Shown: positions 1 to 7,445 of the stretch, in pieces
Position numbering within the stretch: position 1 is the stretch's first letter
Layout: every line of letters begins with the position of its first letter
Assembly (NCBI GenBank): GCA_937989585.1
Contig: CALKRW010000053.1
Span: forward strand, 62,001-126,000
DNA length: 64,000 nt
Direction: 5' to 3'
Source of the DNA: an uncultured Porphyromonadaceae bacterium
Lineage (GTDB): Bacteria; Bacteroidota; Bacteroidia; Bacteroidales; Muribaculaceae
Made by a program: the position numbers and the translations under genes
The notes under the pieces: generated by a model
What the model was told of the DNA's origin: nothing
Databases searched by the model: none
What the model saw: the letters and a program-made list of their open reading frames with translations, nothing else

Positions 1-2
1 AG

Positions 3-440
3 GGCGGTGAATCGGCCTATGACATGCTGAAACAGATTGTACAGATGGCCCAGTCATCCGGTGAGACGGGATGGAAAGCCTTTGAGGATACCAAGAACCG
101 GTCTGCGGTGCTTTCTGCCTTCACTGATGCCAATATGTCGCCTATGCGGGAGTTGCTTTATCTTTATCATCGTCAGGGTCTTGACCAGATGTCCACATCG
201 CCGGACAAAGGCAGGGCCGCGATTACCGAAGCCCTTCCTTTGCTGAAAAAGATTTACGACGCCCAGCCAATGTCTGTTGGGCTGTCCATGTTCAAGGATG
301 CCAAACTTGATGAACTTGTAAACGTTTATTCCAAGGCTCCCGCGGAAGAACGTACCAAGGCCTATGACATTCTGATGTCCATATATCCTACCGAACAGCA
401 GAGACTCGAGGACATCAAGAATCCTCCCAAGAAAAATTAA
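3..440 (+). CDS. PorD-like (DUF4835) protein, C-terminal part
   Basis: This is the 3' part of a gene that enters from the left edge. The frame is open from base 3, so the ATG at 24 is probably internal. The visible 146 or so residues are helical and mixed-charge, with a segment around QPMSVGLSMFKDAKLDELV and a short lysine-rich end (NPPKKN). This resembles the C-terminus of DUF4835/PorD proteins, which in Bacteroidota act in the periplasm or outer membrane with type IX secretion or gliding machinery. A PorD-like gene directly upstream of recN is a common order in this phylum and supports the call. recN starts 27 bases downstream, so the two are probably co-transcribed. The family assignment rests on a partial sequence and gene order. 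The signal peptide lies outside the window. Confidence 0.6.
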   Translation, partial: GGESAYDMLKQIVQMAQSSGETGWKAFEDTKNRSAVLSAFTDANMSPMRELLYLYHRQGLDQMSTSPDKGRAAITEALPLLKKIYDAQPMSVGLSMFKDAKLDELVNVYSKAPAEERTKAYDILMSIYPTEQQRLEDIKNPPKKN

Positions 441-467
441 TCCTCAGGTATAAATTAATAGAACAGT

Positions 468-2123
468 ATGCTCAAGAGTCTGCATATATCCAATTATGCC
501 CTCATAGAGGCTGTTGATATAGACTTTGTTCCTGGCCTGAACATTATCACCGGCGAGACCGGTGCAGGCAAGTCTATCATGCTTGGCGCACTTGGACTAA
601 TCCTCGGCGCGAGGGCCGATCTGAAGGCAGTCCGTGATCCCGGACGGAAAACAGTTGTTGAAGCCGAATTTGAGATTGCAGATAATCAGGAAATCAATCT
701 TTTGCTCGAAGATAATGACGTGGATGTTTCCGCAGAAACGTGCATCCTTCGTCGCGAGATAACGTCTAAGGGTGGTTCCCGTGCTTTTATCAATGACACT
801 CCTGTGAATCTTCAGTTCATGCGCCGTATTGCAGTAAGACTTATCGATATCCACTCTCAGCATCAGAATCTCCTTCTCGCAGATTCTGCCTATCAGATGT
901 CCATAATCGATACACTTGCCGAGAATACAGAACTTCTGACAAAATACTCCGAGGCATATAAGAAATATCGTTCGGCTTTGCTGGAATACACCACGACACG
1001 TGATACACTCAAGCGTTCGGCCGATGAACAGGAATATATTTCCTATCAGTTGGCTCAGATTGACGAACTCAAACTTAAGCCCGGAGAACAGAAAAGCCTC
1101 GAGCGGGAGCGCGAACTTATGGCAAATGTAACGGATATTAAGATTCGTCTGCGCGAGGCCATCGGCTCGCTTACGGCTAATGGCAGTGTAATCTCTGCTC
1201 TAAGACGTAGTAGTGATGAAATTTCTCGTCTTGACGAAATTTATGAAGATGCTCCGGCATTATCCTCCAGGCTTAATTCCGCGGCAATAGAGGTTGGCGA
1301 TATACTTGATACGCTTAATGACTACGATTCATCACTCGTTGCAACACCTGTTGAACTTACTGCTATAGAAGACCGCCTGTCTGCAATTTATTCACTCGAG
1401 ACACGCCATCATCTTGATAACTCTGATGATCTTATTGCGCTTGCTGACAATCTCCGGGCACAATTGGCAACTATTGAAGGTGGCGACGAACGGCTGGCTG
1501 CCCTAGAGATATCGGCCAGGAAGGCCAAACGAGACGCCGTTATTATTGCACGTGAGATTTCCACACGGCGAAAGAAGGCTGCGGCTGAGTTTACTATAGA
1601 ACTTCGGGAGCGTGCGCTTCCGCTTGGACTTGAAAATCTGCGTTTCGAGATTGCGTTCACTGATACTAAATTATCCCCGACGGGTATTGACGGAATAGAG
1701 TTTCTTTTTGCGTTTAACAAGAATCAGGAACTTATGACGGTAGGTCATACGGCTTCCGGTGGTGAGATATCACGTGTAATTCTTGCCGTGAAATCAGTGA
1801 TATCGGCCCGGATGGCTTTGCCAACTATCATCTTCGATGAGGTCGATACTGGTGTCTCCGGCGATATTGCCGTGCGCATGGCACGCGAGATGGCTGGAAT
1901 TGCCGAACATACCCAGGTGATAACTATCACTCATCTTGCTCAGGTCGCCGGGCGTGGTCGCCGTCATTTCAAGGTCTATAAGCGTGATGACGATACGTCC
2001 ACAAAGACCTACATCAAACTACTGACGGATGACGAGCGGATAGATGAACTGGCCACAATGATTTCAGGAGATCCTCATAATCCGGGCGCCCGTGCAACGT
2101 CTATAGACCTCTTGTCACTATAA
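468..2123 (+). CDS. recN: DNA repair protein RecN
   Basis: RecN is a cytoplasmic SMC-like ATPase that acts at DNA double-strand breaks. The 551 residues match the family's usual size. The Walker A motif GETGAGKS lies at residues 29-36 in the N-terminal head. The middle (about 150-380) is heptad-rich and charged, as expected for the coiled-coil arms. The ABC signature ASGGEISRV lies near residue 428 and the Walker B segment IIFDEVDTG near 450, followed by the switch histidine region ITHLAQVA. The start ATG is followed at once by the conserved LKSLHISNYALIE. The gene sits between the PorD-like gene and the rRNA methyltransferase on the same strand with short gaps, probably one transcript ending at the hairpin at 2931. 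Confidence 0.96.
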   Translation: MLKSLHISNYALIEAVDIDFVPGLNIITGETGAGKSIMLGALGLILGARADLKAVRDPGRKTVVEAEFEIADNQEINLLLEDNDVDVSAETCILRREITSKGGSRAFINDTPVNLQFMRRIAVRLIDIHSQHQNLLLADSAYQMSIIDTLAENTELLTKYSEAYKKYRSALLEYTTTRDTLKRSADEQEYISYQLAQIDELKLKPGEQKSLERERELMANVTDIKIRLREAIGSLTANGSVISALRRSSDEISRLDEIYEDAPALSSRLNSAAIEVGDILDTLNDYDSSLVATPVELTAIEDRLSAIYSLETRHHLDNSDDLIALADNLRAQLATIEGGDERLAALEISARKAKRDAVIIAREISTRRKKAAAEFTIELRERALPLGLENLRFEIAFTDTKLSPTGIDGIEFLFAFNKNQELMTVGHTASGGEISRVILAVKSVISARMALPTIIFDEVDTGVSGDIAVRMAREMAGIAEHTQVITITHLAQVAGRGRRHFKVYKRDDDTSTKTYIKLLTDDERIDELATMISGDPHNPGARATSIDLLSL

Positions 2124-2170
2124 CCATAAAACAAGTATTCCATACGTGAAAAAATAATGAAACATACGAA

Positions 2171-2926
2171 ATGACACAAGAAAACTATATTTTTGGCATA
2201 CGAGCGATTATCGAGGCCGTTGAGGCCGGCAAAGAGATAGATAAGGTTTTTCTGAAAAAGGATTTTACCGGCGAACTGGCCGGTGAACTTCTCGGTATTC
2301 TTCGACAGAACCATATTTTGGTACAGCGTGTTCCCGTTGAACGTCTTAACCGTATTACACGTAAAAATCATCAGGGAGCAATCGCGATGGTTTCGGCAGT
2401 CACATACAATACGCTTGGAAATCTTGTCCCTGAGTTATATGAGGAGGGCAGGTTGCCCTTTATTGTTGCTCTTGACGGGATAACCGATGTTCGCAATTTC
2501 GGTGCCATTGCCCGTACCGCAGAATGCTGCGGGGTAGATGGTCTTGTCATTCCTCAGCGAGGTTCGGTATCTGTCGGTGCTGATGCAGTCAAAACTTCTG
2601 CAGGTGCATTGCATTATCTTCCTGTCTGCCGCGAGAAAAATCTTGTCAGTGCAATAACGTTCCTTAAAAACTCCGGCTTCAGGGTTGTGGCGGTATCCGA
2701 GAAAGCAAATATGAATTATACAGAAGTAGATTATACCGAGCCAACCGTCCTTGTGATGGGTGCTGAGGATACCGGAATCACCCCTGAGGTGATGCATCTG
2801 TGCGATACCAAGGTGTCAATTCCGATGTTCGGCCACATTGAGAGCCTGAATGTCTCTGTTGCTGCCGGTGTAATAATGTATGAGGTAGTGCGGCAAAGAC
2901 TGGCCGCTAATATGGAGGTGATATAA
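2171..2926 (+). CDS. rlmB: TrmH-family 23S rRNA (guanosine-2'-O)-methyltransferase
   Basis: This is a SpoU/TrmH-type methyltransferase of 251 residues that uses S-adenosylmethionine to methylate a ribose 2'-OH, most likely on 23S rRNA as RlmB does. The N-terminal 75 or so residues form the L30e-like substrate-binding domain (NYIFGIRAIIEAVEAG). The knotted catalytic domain shows the three family motifs: DVRNFGAIARTAECCG, VMGAEDTGI, and IPMFGHIESLNVSVAAGV, with the invariant Arg and the Glu/Asn pair. It follows recN by 47 bases and ends 5 bases before a strong terminator. The exact target nucleotide is inferred from the family. A tRNA target cannot be fully ruled out. Confidence 0.85.
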   Translation: MTQENYIFGIRAIIEAVEAGKEIDKVFLKKDFTGELAGELLGILRQNHILVQRVPVERLNRITRKNHQGAIAMVSAVTYNTLGNLVPELYEEGRLPFIVALDGITDVRNFGAIARTAECCGVDGLVIPQRGSVSVGADAVKTSAGALHYLPVCREKNLVSAITFLKNSGFRVVAVSEKANMNYTEVDYTEPTVLVMGAEDTGITPEVMHLCDTKVSIPMFGHIESLNVSVAAGVIMYEVVRQRLAANMEVI

Positions 2927-2930
2927 AACA

Positions 2931-2960
2931 AAAACGGGAACAACATCTGTTCCCGTTTTT
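2931..2960. terminator. Bidirectional intrinsic terminator after rlmB and after the minus-strand RNA
   Basis: There is a perfect 12-bp stem (2931-2942 with 2948-2959) around a 5-base loop, with an A tract on one side and a T tract on the other. It can end rlmB transcription on the plus strand and the candidate ncRNA on the minus strand. Confidence 0.9.
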
Positions 2961-3223
2961 ATTAAAAACCACATCAAAGGATGCGATGAAACTCCGATAA
3001 GACAGGGTTTGAGATCCGTCGGCCCTTTGTAATCCGCCTGGAAGCCTAAGGCTTCATCCTAAAGAAGATTGGGGCCCGCCATCGGACCGCCGGATTGTCT
3101 CGGCATTTCATATTGATTTGAAGAGTTTCCCAATCTACTTTGATGTGGCTGAAATCTTTATTTACAATATCTAAATGATGTAGAAGGGGATAAGTTTCCG
3201 CCCCCTCCGGGGCTTTGATTTTA
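2931..3223 (-). ncRNA. Candidate structured non-coding RNA (6S-like / Bacteroidales-1-like)
   Basis: This 330-base gap carries no credible ORF but has all the parts of an RNA gene on the minus strand: a consensus promoter at 3229-3260, a predicted start near 3223, and an intrinsic terminator at 2931-2960. The predicted fold is rod-like. The closing stem is a perfect 11-bp pairing of 2969-2979 with 3138-3148 (CCACATCAAAG and its complement). Inside it, successive short helices can form on both flanks (AAACTC with GAGTTT, GACA with TGTC, ATCCG with CGGAT, GGTCC with GGGCC), ending in an apical hairpin at 3041-3055 (GAAGCC/GGCTTC). An alternative 8-bp pairing, 3066-3073 with 3129-3136, competes with this. 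A long rod broken by bubbles resembles 6S RNA. The identity is inferred. The presence of a structured transcript is better supported than its name. Confidence 0.6.
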
Positions 3224-3228
3224 TAACG

Positions 3229-3260
3229 CAAATTTAGCAATTTAAGTTTATCTTGCCAAA
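3229..3260 (-). promoter_or_regulatory. Bacteroidota-type promoter for the minus-strand RNA
   Basis: On the minus strand, TTTG (3257-3260) is followed by 20 bases and then TAAATTTG (3229-3236). This is an exact match to the Bacteroidota consensus TTTG-N19/20-TAnnTTTG. Confidence 0.75.
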
Positions 3261-3294
3261 TATTTTCTTAGGAAAAATCTAATTGGCGACCGGC

Positions 3295-3864
3295 TTACTT
3301 TTTCAGTGCGTTGCCGTCGTGAAAAGCGGCCCCGATACGATCGCCCAAAACGATGTAACCGTTATGGACCGGATCGAATGTGATTAGATTCATCTTTTCC
3401 ACATCAGGCTTTCCGTCTGCTGACAGGTATTTTTCATCACATACAATGTTGATAATCTCTGCGACGAGATAAAAGCCGGTTTCTGATTCGTCAATTTTCC
3501 GTTTTATACGGCATTCCATTGTCATGGGAAAGCAATCGAATAAGGGAGCATTGACATTCGAGGCCTTACGTGAATTCCATCCGGTGGCCTGAAGTTTGTC
3601 ATGATGTTGTCGGCCACTGACAATGCCAACATAGTCTGCAGATACCATAGTATCACGGGTGGCAAATGCAAGAGTGAAATCTCCGCAACGGTCAAGGTTG
3701 AGAGTTGTCTGGTGCGAACCAAGCGAAATCATTATTTCCTTATAGTCCCATTGGCCCCCCCAGGCGGCATTCATTGCATTTGGAGTGCCGTCTTCGTCAT
3801 AAGTGCCTATTATCATCACGGGCTGAGGTAGAAACCATGCGCCCGGCTTAAAATCCTTTGTCAT
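3295..3864 (-). CDS. Flavin reductase-like domain protein
   Basis: This is a 189-residue protein of the flavin reductase-like (FMN-binding split-barrel) superfamily. Such proteins bind FMN and reduce flavin or related substrates in the cytoplasm. Visible family features are the N-terminal QPVMIIGTYDEDGTPNAMNA segment, the central ISLGSHQTTLNL stretch that contributes to flavin binding, and the later YVGIVSGRQHHDK segment. The start MTKDFKPGAWF at 3864 fits homologue length. An in-frame ATG at 3906 would add 14 residues with no family resemblance. It lies 51 bases downstream of htpG on the same strand and may be read through from it. The substrate is not evident. Confidence 0.8.
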   Translation of the reverse strand: MTKDFKPGAWFLPQPVMIIGTYDEDGTPNAMNAAWGGQWDYKEIMISLGSHQTTLNLDRCGDFTLAFATRDTMVSADYVGIVSGRQHHDKLQATGWNSRKASNVNAPLFDCFPMTMECRIKRKIDESETGFYLVAEIINIVCDEKYLSADGKPDVEKMNLITFDPVHNGYIVLGDRIGAAFHDGNALKK

Positions 3865-3915
3865 AATAAGAAAATTATTTGGATATCTGTACTTGCCTTT
3901 CAGCAAAGCGATTCT

Positions 3916-5952
3916 TTAGAGTAAGGTAAGCGAGCGGTCGATGAAACGGTTGAGTTCGGCGCCGCGAAGCAGATTGTTGCGCAGAAGTGCAAGGTCAACG
4001 AGTTGTTTTGCAGTATCTGCGTTGCTTGCGTAGTCCGCGATAGTCTTGTTCTGAATTTCACGCTGGTCGGCGATTTTTTTCTCAAGATCTTTGATCTTCT
4101 GATCCTTTTCAGCGTCCTTGTTATCTTTGTCTTTCTGAAGTTCGCCTAAAATCTTATTGTCATCGTCAATCTGTTTCAGGACAGGATTGAGTTGACCCTG
4201 GATGGCGTCATAAGCGGCAGTGGCGACTTTGTTGACGATAGGATTGTTGACGTTGACAACGAGGTTGTACGAGTCGGGCAGTTCGCTATAGAATGACATT
4301 CCGGGCTGAAGTGTAGCCATTTCCTTCATACGGCGCATATACTCGTTTGTGGTGATTGTGACGGGCGCGGCATCGGGAGTCATGGACTCGAATGAGACTA
4401 TGAAACTTGCATTGTCCATCTTCGGCAGAAGATCCTGGAAAAGTCCTGTCAGTATGGTGCGCTGAGCGTTGTCCAGGTCTACATTGCCGACTTCGTTCTT
4501 GACGATAAGGCGGTCGACAACATCCGAGTCGACACGTACAAAGCGTGTGTTCTTAATTTTGCTTTCAAGAAGACCAATGAAGTGGCTGTCAAGTTGGCCG
4601 TCCATAACAAGAACATCATAACCCTTGTCCTCGGCAGCCTTGATATAGGGATACTGGGCCTCGGTGTCTGTTGAATAAAGATAGATTACATTCGAATCCT
4701 TGTCTGTCTGCTGGGCCTCGACAAGATTGCGGTAGTCTTCAAGCGAATAGTAGTCGCCTTTGGTGTCCTTGAGAAGAGTGAACTTCATGGCCGACTCGCA
4801 GAATTTCTCATCTGTGAGCATACCATATTCGATGAAGATCTTGATGTCATCCCATTTCTGTTCAAATTCCTGACGGTTGTTCTTGAAGATGTCTTCGAGG
4901 CGCTGGGCAACCTTTCGGGTTATGTAACCTGATATCTTCTTGACGGCAGTATCGCTTTGCAGGTAAGAGCGCGAAACATTCAGGGGAATATCGGGCGAAT
5001 CGATGACGCCCTGCATCAGCATCATGAACTCGGGGACAACGCCCTCGACGGAGTCGGTTACGAATACAGAGTTGCAGTAAAGTTGGATTCGGTTCTTCTG
5101 AACCTCGATATTGTTCTTAATGCGGGGGAAGAAAAGGATTCCGGTAAGTGTGAAGGGGTAGTCGACATTCAGGTGAATCCAGAACAGCGGGTCTTCCTGA
5201 CCGGGATATAGTTCATGGTAGAACTCGAGGTAATCCTTGTCTGTGAGTTCGGAAGGTTTCTTTGTCCACTGGGGTTCGGTATTGTTGATGATACGGTCAC
5301 GGTCTGTGTCGACCATCTTGCCGTCCTTCCATTCCTGCTCCTTGCCGAAAACTACTGGCACGGGGAGAAAACGGCAATATTTGCGAAGCAGTGTCTCGAC
5401 GCGTGCCGACTCAAGGAATTCCTTGCTGTCATCGTCAAGATAAAGAACTATGTCTGTGCCTCGTGTAGTTTTGTCACACGGTCCCATTTCATATTCGGGT
5501 GAACCGTCGCATGACCACATTACAGGCTCGGCGCCTTCTTTGTACGAGAGGGATCGTATCTCGACCTTGGTCGAAACCATGAAGGCCGAATAGAATCCGA
5601 GACCGAAGTGGCCTATGATTGCGTTGGCGTTATCTTTGTATTTGTTGAGGAATTCTTCGGCTCCGGAGAATGCAATCTGGTTGATGTATTTGTCGATGTC
5701 CTCGGCTGTCATACCGATGCCGCGGTCAGATACGGTGAGGGTCTTGGCCTCCTTGTCTATACTGACCTCAACGCGCATCTCACCGAGTTCGCCTTTATAT
5801 TCGCCAAAAGACGACAGTGTTTTGAGTTTCTGACTTGCATCGACTGCGTTGGAAACAAGTTCGCGAAGAAAAATTTCGTGATCGCTGTATAGAAATTTTT
5901 TGATTACCGGAAAAATGTTCTCGGTGGTTACTCCTATGGTTCCTTTTTGCAT
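3916..5952 (-). CDS. htpG: Molecular chaperone HtpG (Hsp90 family)
   Basis: This is the cytoplasmic Hsp90-type ATP-dependent chaperone, 678 residues. The N-terminal ATPase domain carries the GHKL motifs: ELVSNAVDASQKL near residue 32, DRGIGMT near 95, and GHFGLGFYSAF near 130. The middle domain (about 230-430) shows the conserved PLFWIHLNVDYPF and NVSRSYLQSD segments. The C-terminal part contains a charged, probably coiled stretch (ILGELQKDKDNKDAEKDQ and onward, about 585-640) that is longer than in E. coli HtpG but is seen in Bacteroidota homologues. The gene starts after a 305-base divergent intergenic region and is followed by the flavin-reductase-like gene. Heat-shock regulation is expected for the family. 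No operator is recognised here. Confidence 0.96.
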   Translation of the reverse strand: MQKGTIGVTTENIFPVIKKFLYSDHEIFLRELVSNAVDASQKLKTLSSFGEYKGELGEMRVEVSIDKEAKTLTVSDRGIGMTAEDIDKYINQIAFSGAEEFLNKYKDNANAIIGHFGLGFYSAFMVSTKVEIRSLSYKEGAEPVMWSCDGSPEYEMGPCDKTTRGTDIVLYLDDDSKEFLESARVETLLRKYCRFLPVPVVFGKEQEWKDGKMVDTDRDRIINNTEPQWTKKPSELTDKDYLEFYHELYPGQEDPLFWIHLNVDYPFTLTGILFFPRIKNNIEVQKNRIQLYCNSVFVTDSVEGVVPEFMMLMQGVIDSPDIPLNVSRSYLQSDTAVKKISGYITRKVAQRLEDIFKNNRQEFEQKWDDIKIFIEYGMLTDEKFCESAMKFTLLKDTKGDYYSLEDYRNLVEAQQTDKDSNVIYLYSTDTEAQYPYIKAAEDKGYDVLVMDGQLDSHFIGLLESKIKNTRFVRVDSDVVDRLIVKNEVGNVDLDNAQRTILTGLFQDLLPKMDNASFIVSFESMTPDAAPVTITTNEYMRRMKEMATLQPGMSFYSELPDSYNLVVNVNNPIVNKVATAAYDAIQGQLNPVLKQIDDDNKILGELQKDKDNKDAEKDQKIKDLEKKIADQREIQNKTIADYASNADTAKQLVDLALLRNNLLRGAELNRFIDRSLTLL

Positions 5953-6257
5953 GGTGTTTTTTATGTTTGATTGTTATTTATATAATACTTTGTGAAAGAG
6001 ATGTAATGATACATCTATATAACAACTATGCAAATAAAATGCCAAACTCACATGAAATTAAAAATCATTAAAAAATGTCATTGCTCAATATAGTTTAATC
6101 AATTGTCGGGAAACGTGATGTGACGGAAATACAAATGCGGATTATTATAGGAGTATTTGTTTAAGGTGGAATTTGGAAGAGTCATGTTCCAAAAATAATT
6201 TGAAAATTTTTTAATTTTGGGGTTAGGTTTTTGCGACATGGCGTGTCTTATGATTGT
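5953..6257. other. Divergent intergenic region between htpG and the ECF sigma gene
   Basis: This is 305 AT-rich bases with no ORF. TAATTTTG at 6212-6219 fits the -7 element for the plus-strand sigma gene, but no TTTG lies at the right distance upstream. No convincing consensus promoter was found for htpG on the minus strand, which may therefore use a non-consensus or heat-responsive promoter. Confidence 0.4.
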
Positions 6258-6749
6258 ATGACGAACAAAAATGACATAGAAGAACTATTCGTGACGCATT
6301 ATGAGATGCTTCATCGGCTGGCCAGAATTCTGCTTCACGATGCTGACCTCGCTCATGACATAGTCCATGATGTGTTCGCCTCATTAATCAAAAGCGGCAA
6401 CGATTGTACTGGTATAACAGGCGCCTATCTACTGTCTTCTGTCCGCAACCGCTGTCTGAATCATTTACGCAACATGCATGTCCGCGATCGCATCCATTCG
6501 CTCTATCTTCTCGAACAGAATGAATATGATATCGACGAGTGGCCCGACGATGAGACTTTAGCCACGGTCGGACGTATTATGGATGAATGCCTGACTGAAC
6601 GTTGTCGCAGTGTGGTAGATATGCGTTTCACCGGCGGTTTGAGTTACGCTGCGATTGCCTCGGAACTGGGAATAAGTGAGGTCGCGGTCTATAAACATAT
6701 TCGTCATGCCATCGAAACAATACGCAAAAATCTTAGGAAAAATGGATAA
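6258..6749 (+). CDS. ECF-type RNA polymerase sigma factor
   Basis: This is an extracytoplasmic-function sigma-70 factor of 163 residues. Region 2 lies in the N-terminal half (HRLARILLHDADLAHDIVHD, then a 2.4-like VRNRCLNHLRNM). Region 4 lies at the C-terminus, with a helix-turn-helix (LSYAAIASELGISEVAVYKH). I chose the ATG at 6258 (MTNKNDIEELF) because the upstream in-frame ATG adds nine residues unlike the family. The gene overlaps the next one by 8 bases (ATGGATAA), so translation of sigma and anti-sigma is probably coupled. With the downstream membrane protein and the STN-domain outer-membrane protein it forms a cell-surface signalling cassette. The inducing ligand cannot be read from the sequence. 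Confidence 0.93.
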   Translation: MTNKNDIEELFVTHYEMLHRLARILLHDADLAHDIVHDVFASLIKSGNDCTGITGAYLLSSVRNRCLNHLRNMHVRDRIHSLYLLEQNEYDIDEWPDDETLATVGRIMDECLTERCRSVVDMRFTGGLSYAAIASELGISEVAVYKHIRHAIETIRKNLRKNG

Positions 6750-7443
6750 ATATGATTTAGTCCTTGACATCATTGCGCACCCGGAGAAATATTCTCCCGA
6801 ACAGTTAGAAAAATTTATGCGCGACCCCGAGACGAAGAGTATCTATGATACTGTCAGCCTGATATCCTCGAGTGCAAACTCTAAGCACTTCCTTACACCT
6901 GAAGAAGTACGCAGTGAGTGGCGCCGTTTTGAGTGCCGTGTAAACGTTTCTGAAGAATCCTTTGAAGATGAAGACACCGACAATCGTCCGGTTTCCCGTC
7001 CTCATGTACTTTACTTTTTCCGCAGCCGTGCAGCCGCGGTTGCTGTTGTGGCGTTGACATCTTTGGCCGCCGTCGCAATCGGTTTCGGTGTGAAATATGT
7101 ATTAGGAGATAAGTCACATACTCCACTTGTGTCAGTCATGAATACGCGAGAGAATGTAGTCAAATCAGCTGATGAAAGCACAACTTCTACCGGTGATCTT
7201 TCTGTTGATTCTATTGCTATACATAGCAGACCTGTAGTATTCGAAAACGAGAGTCTTGAAGCACTCCTCTTGCGCATAACTTCGGCTTATGGCGCAAAAC
7301 TGGTAATCGCCCCTTCTAAGGCGTCATTGCGAGTTTATTTCAAGTGGAATCCGGCTGAGCCGCTTGAGGATGTTGTGGACAGACTCAATAGATTCGAACA
7401 GATTGATATAACTGTTGACGGTAAAATAGTAAAAGTTGACTGA
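6742..7443 (+). CDS. Membrane anti-sigma-like protein with C-terminal DUF4974/STN-like domain
   Basis: This 233-residue inner-membrane protein probably controls the ECF sigma encoded just upstream. The N-terminal 90 residues are a cytoplasmic acidic segment (MDKYDLVLDIIAHPEKY...), followed by one transmembrane helix (AAAVAVVALTSLAAVAIGFG, about residues 96-116). The periplasmic end (about 160-233) resembles the DUF4974 domain found at the C-terminus of FecR-like anti-sigma factors (LEALLLRITSAYGAKLVI). The FecR core domain normally found between the helix and DUF4974 seems to be missing, so it is shorter than usual (300-350 residues). The start MDKYDL at 6742 overlaps the sigma stop codon. 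The regulatory role is inferred from position and architecture. Confidence 0.8.
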   Translation: MDKYDLVLDIIAHPEKYSPEQLEKFMRDPETKSIYDTVSLISSSANSKHFLTPEEVRSEWRRFECRVNVSEESFEDEDTDNRPVSRPHVLYFFRSRAAAVAVVALTSLAAVAIGFGVKYVLGDKSHTPLVSVMNTRENVVKSADESTTSTGDLSVDSIAIHSRPVVFENESLEALLLRITSAYGAKLVIAPSKASLRVYFKWNPAEPLEDVVDRLNRFEQIDITVDGKIVKVD

Positions 7444-7445
7444 CC

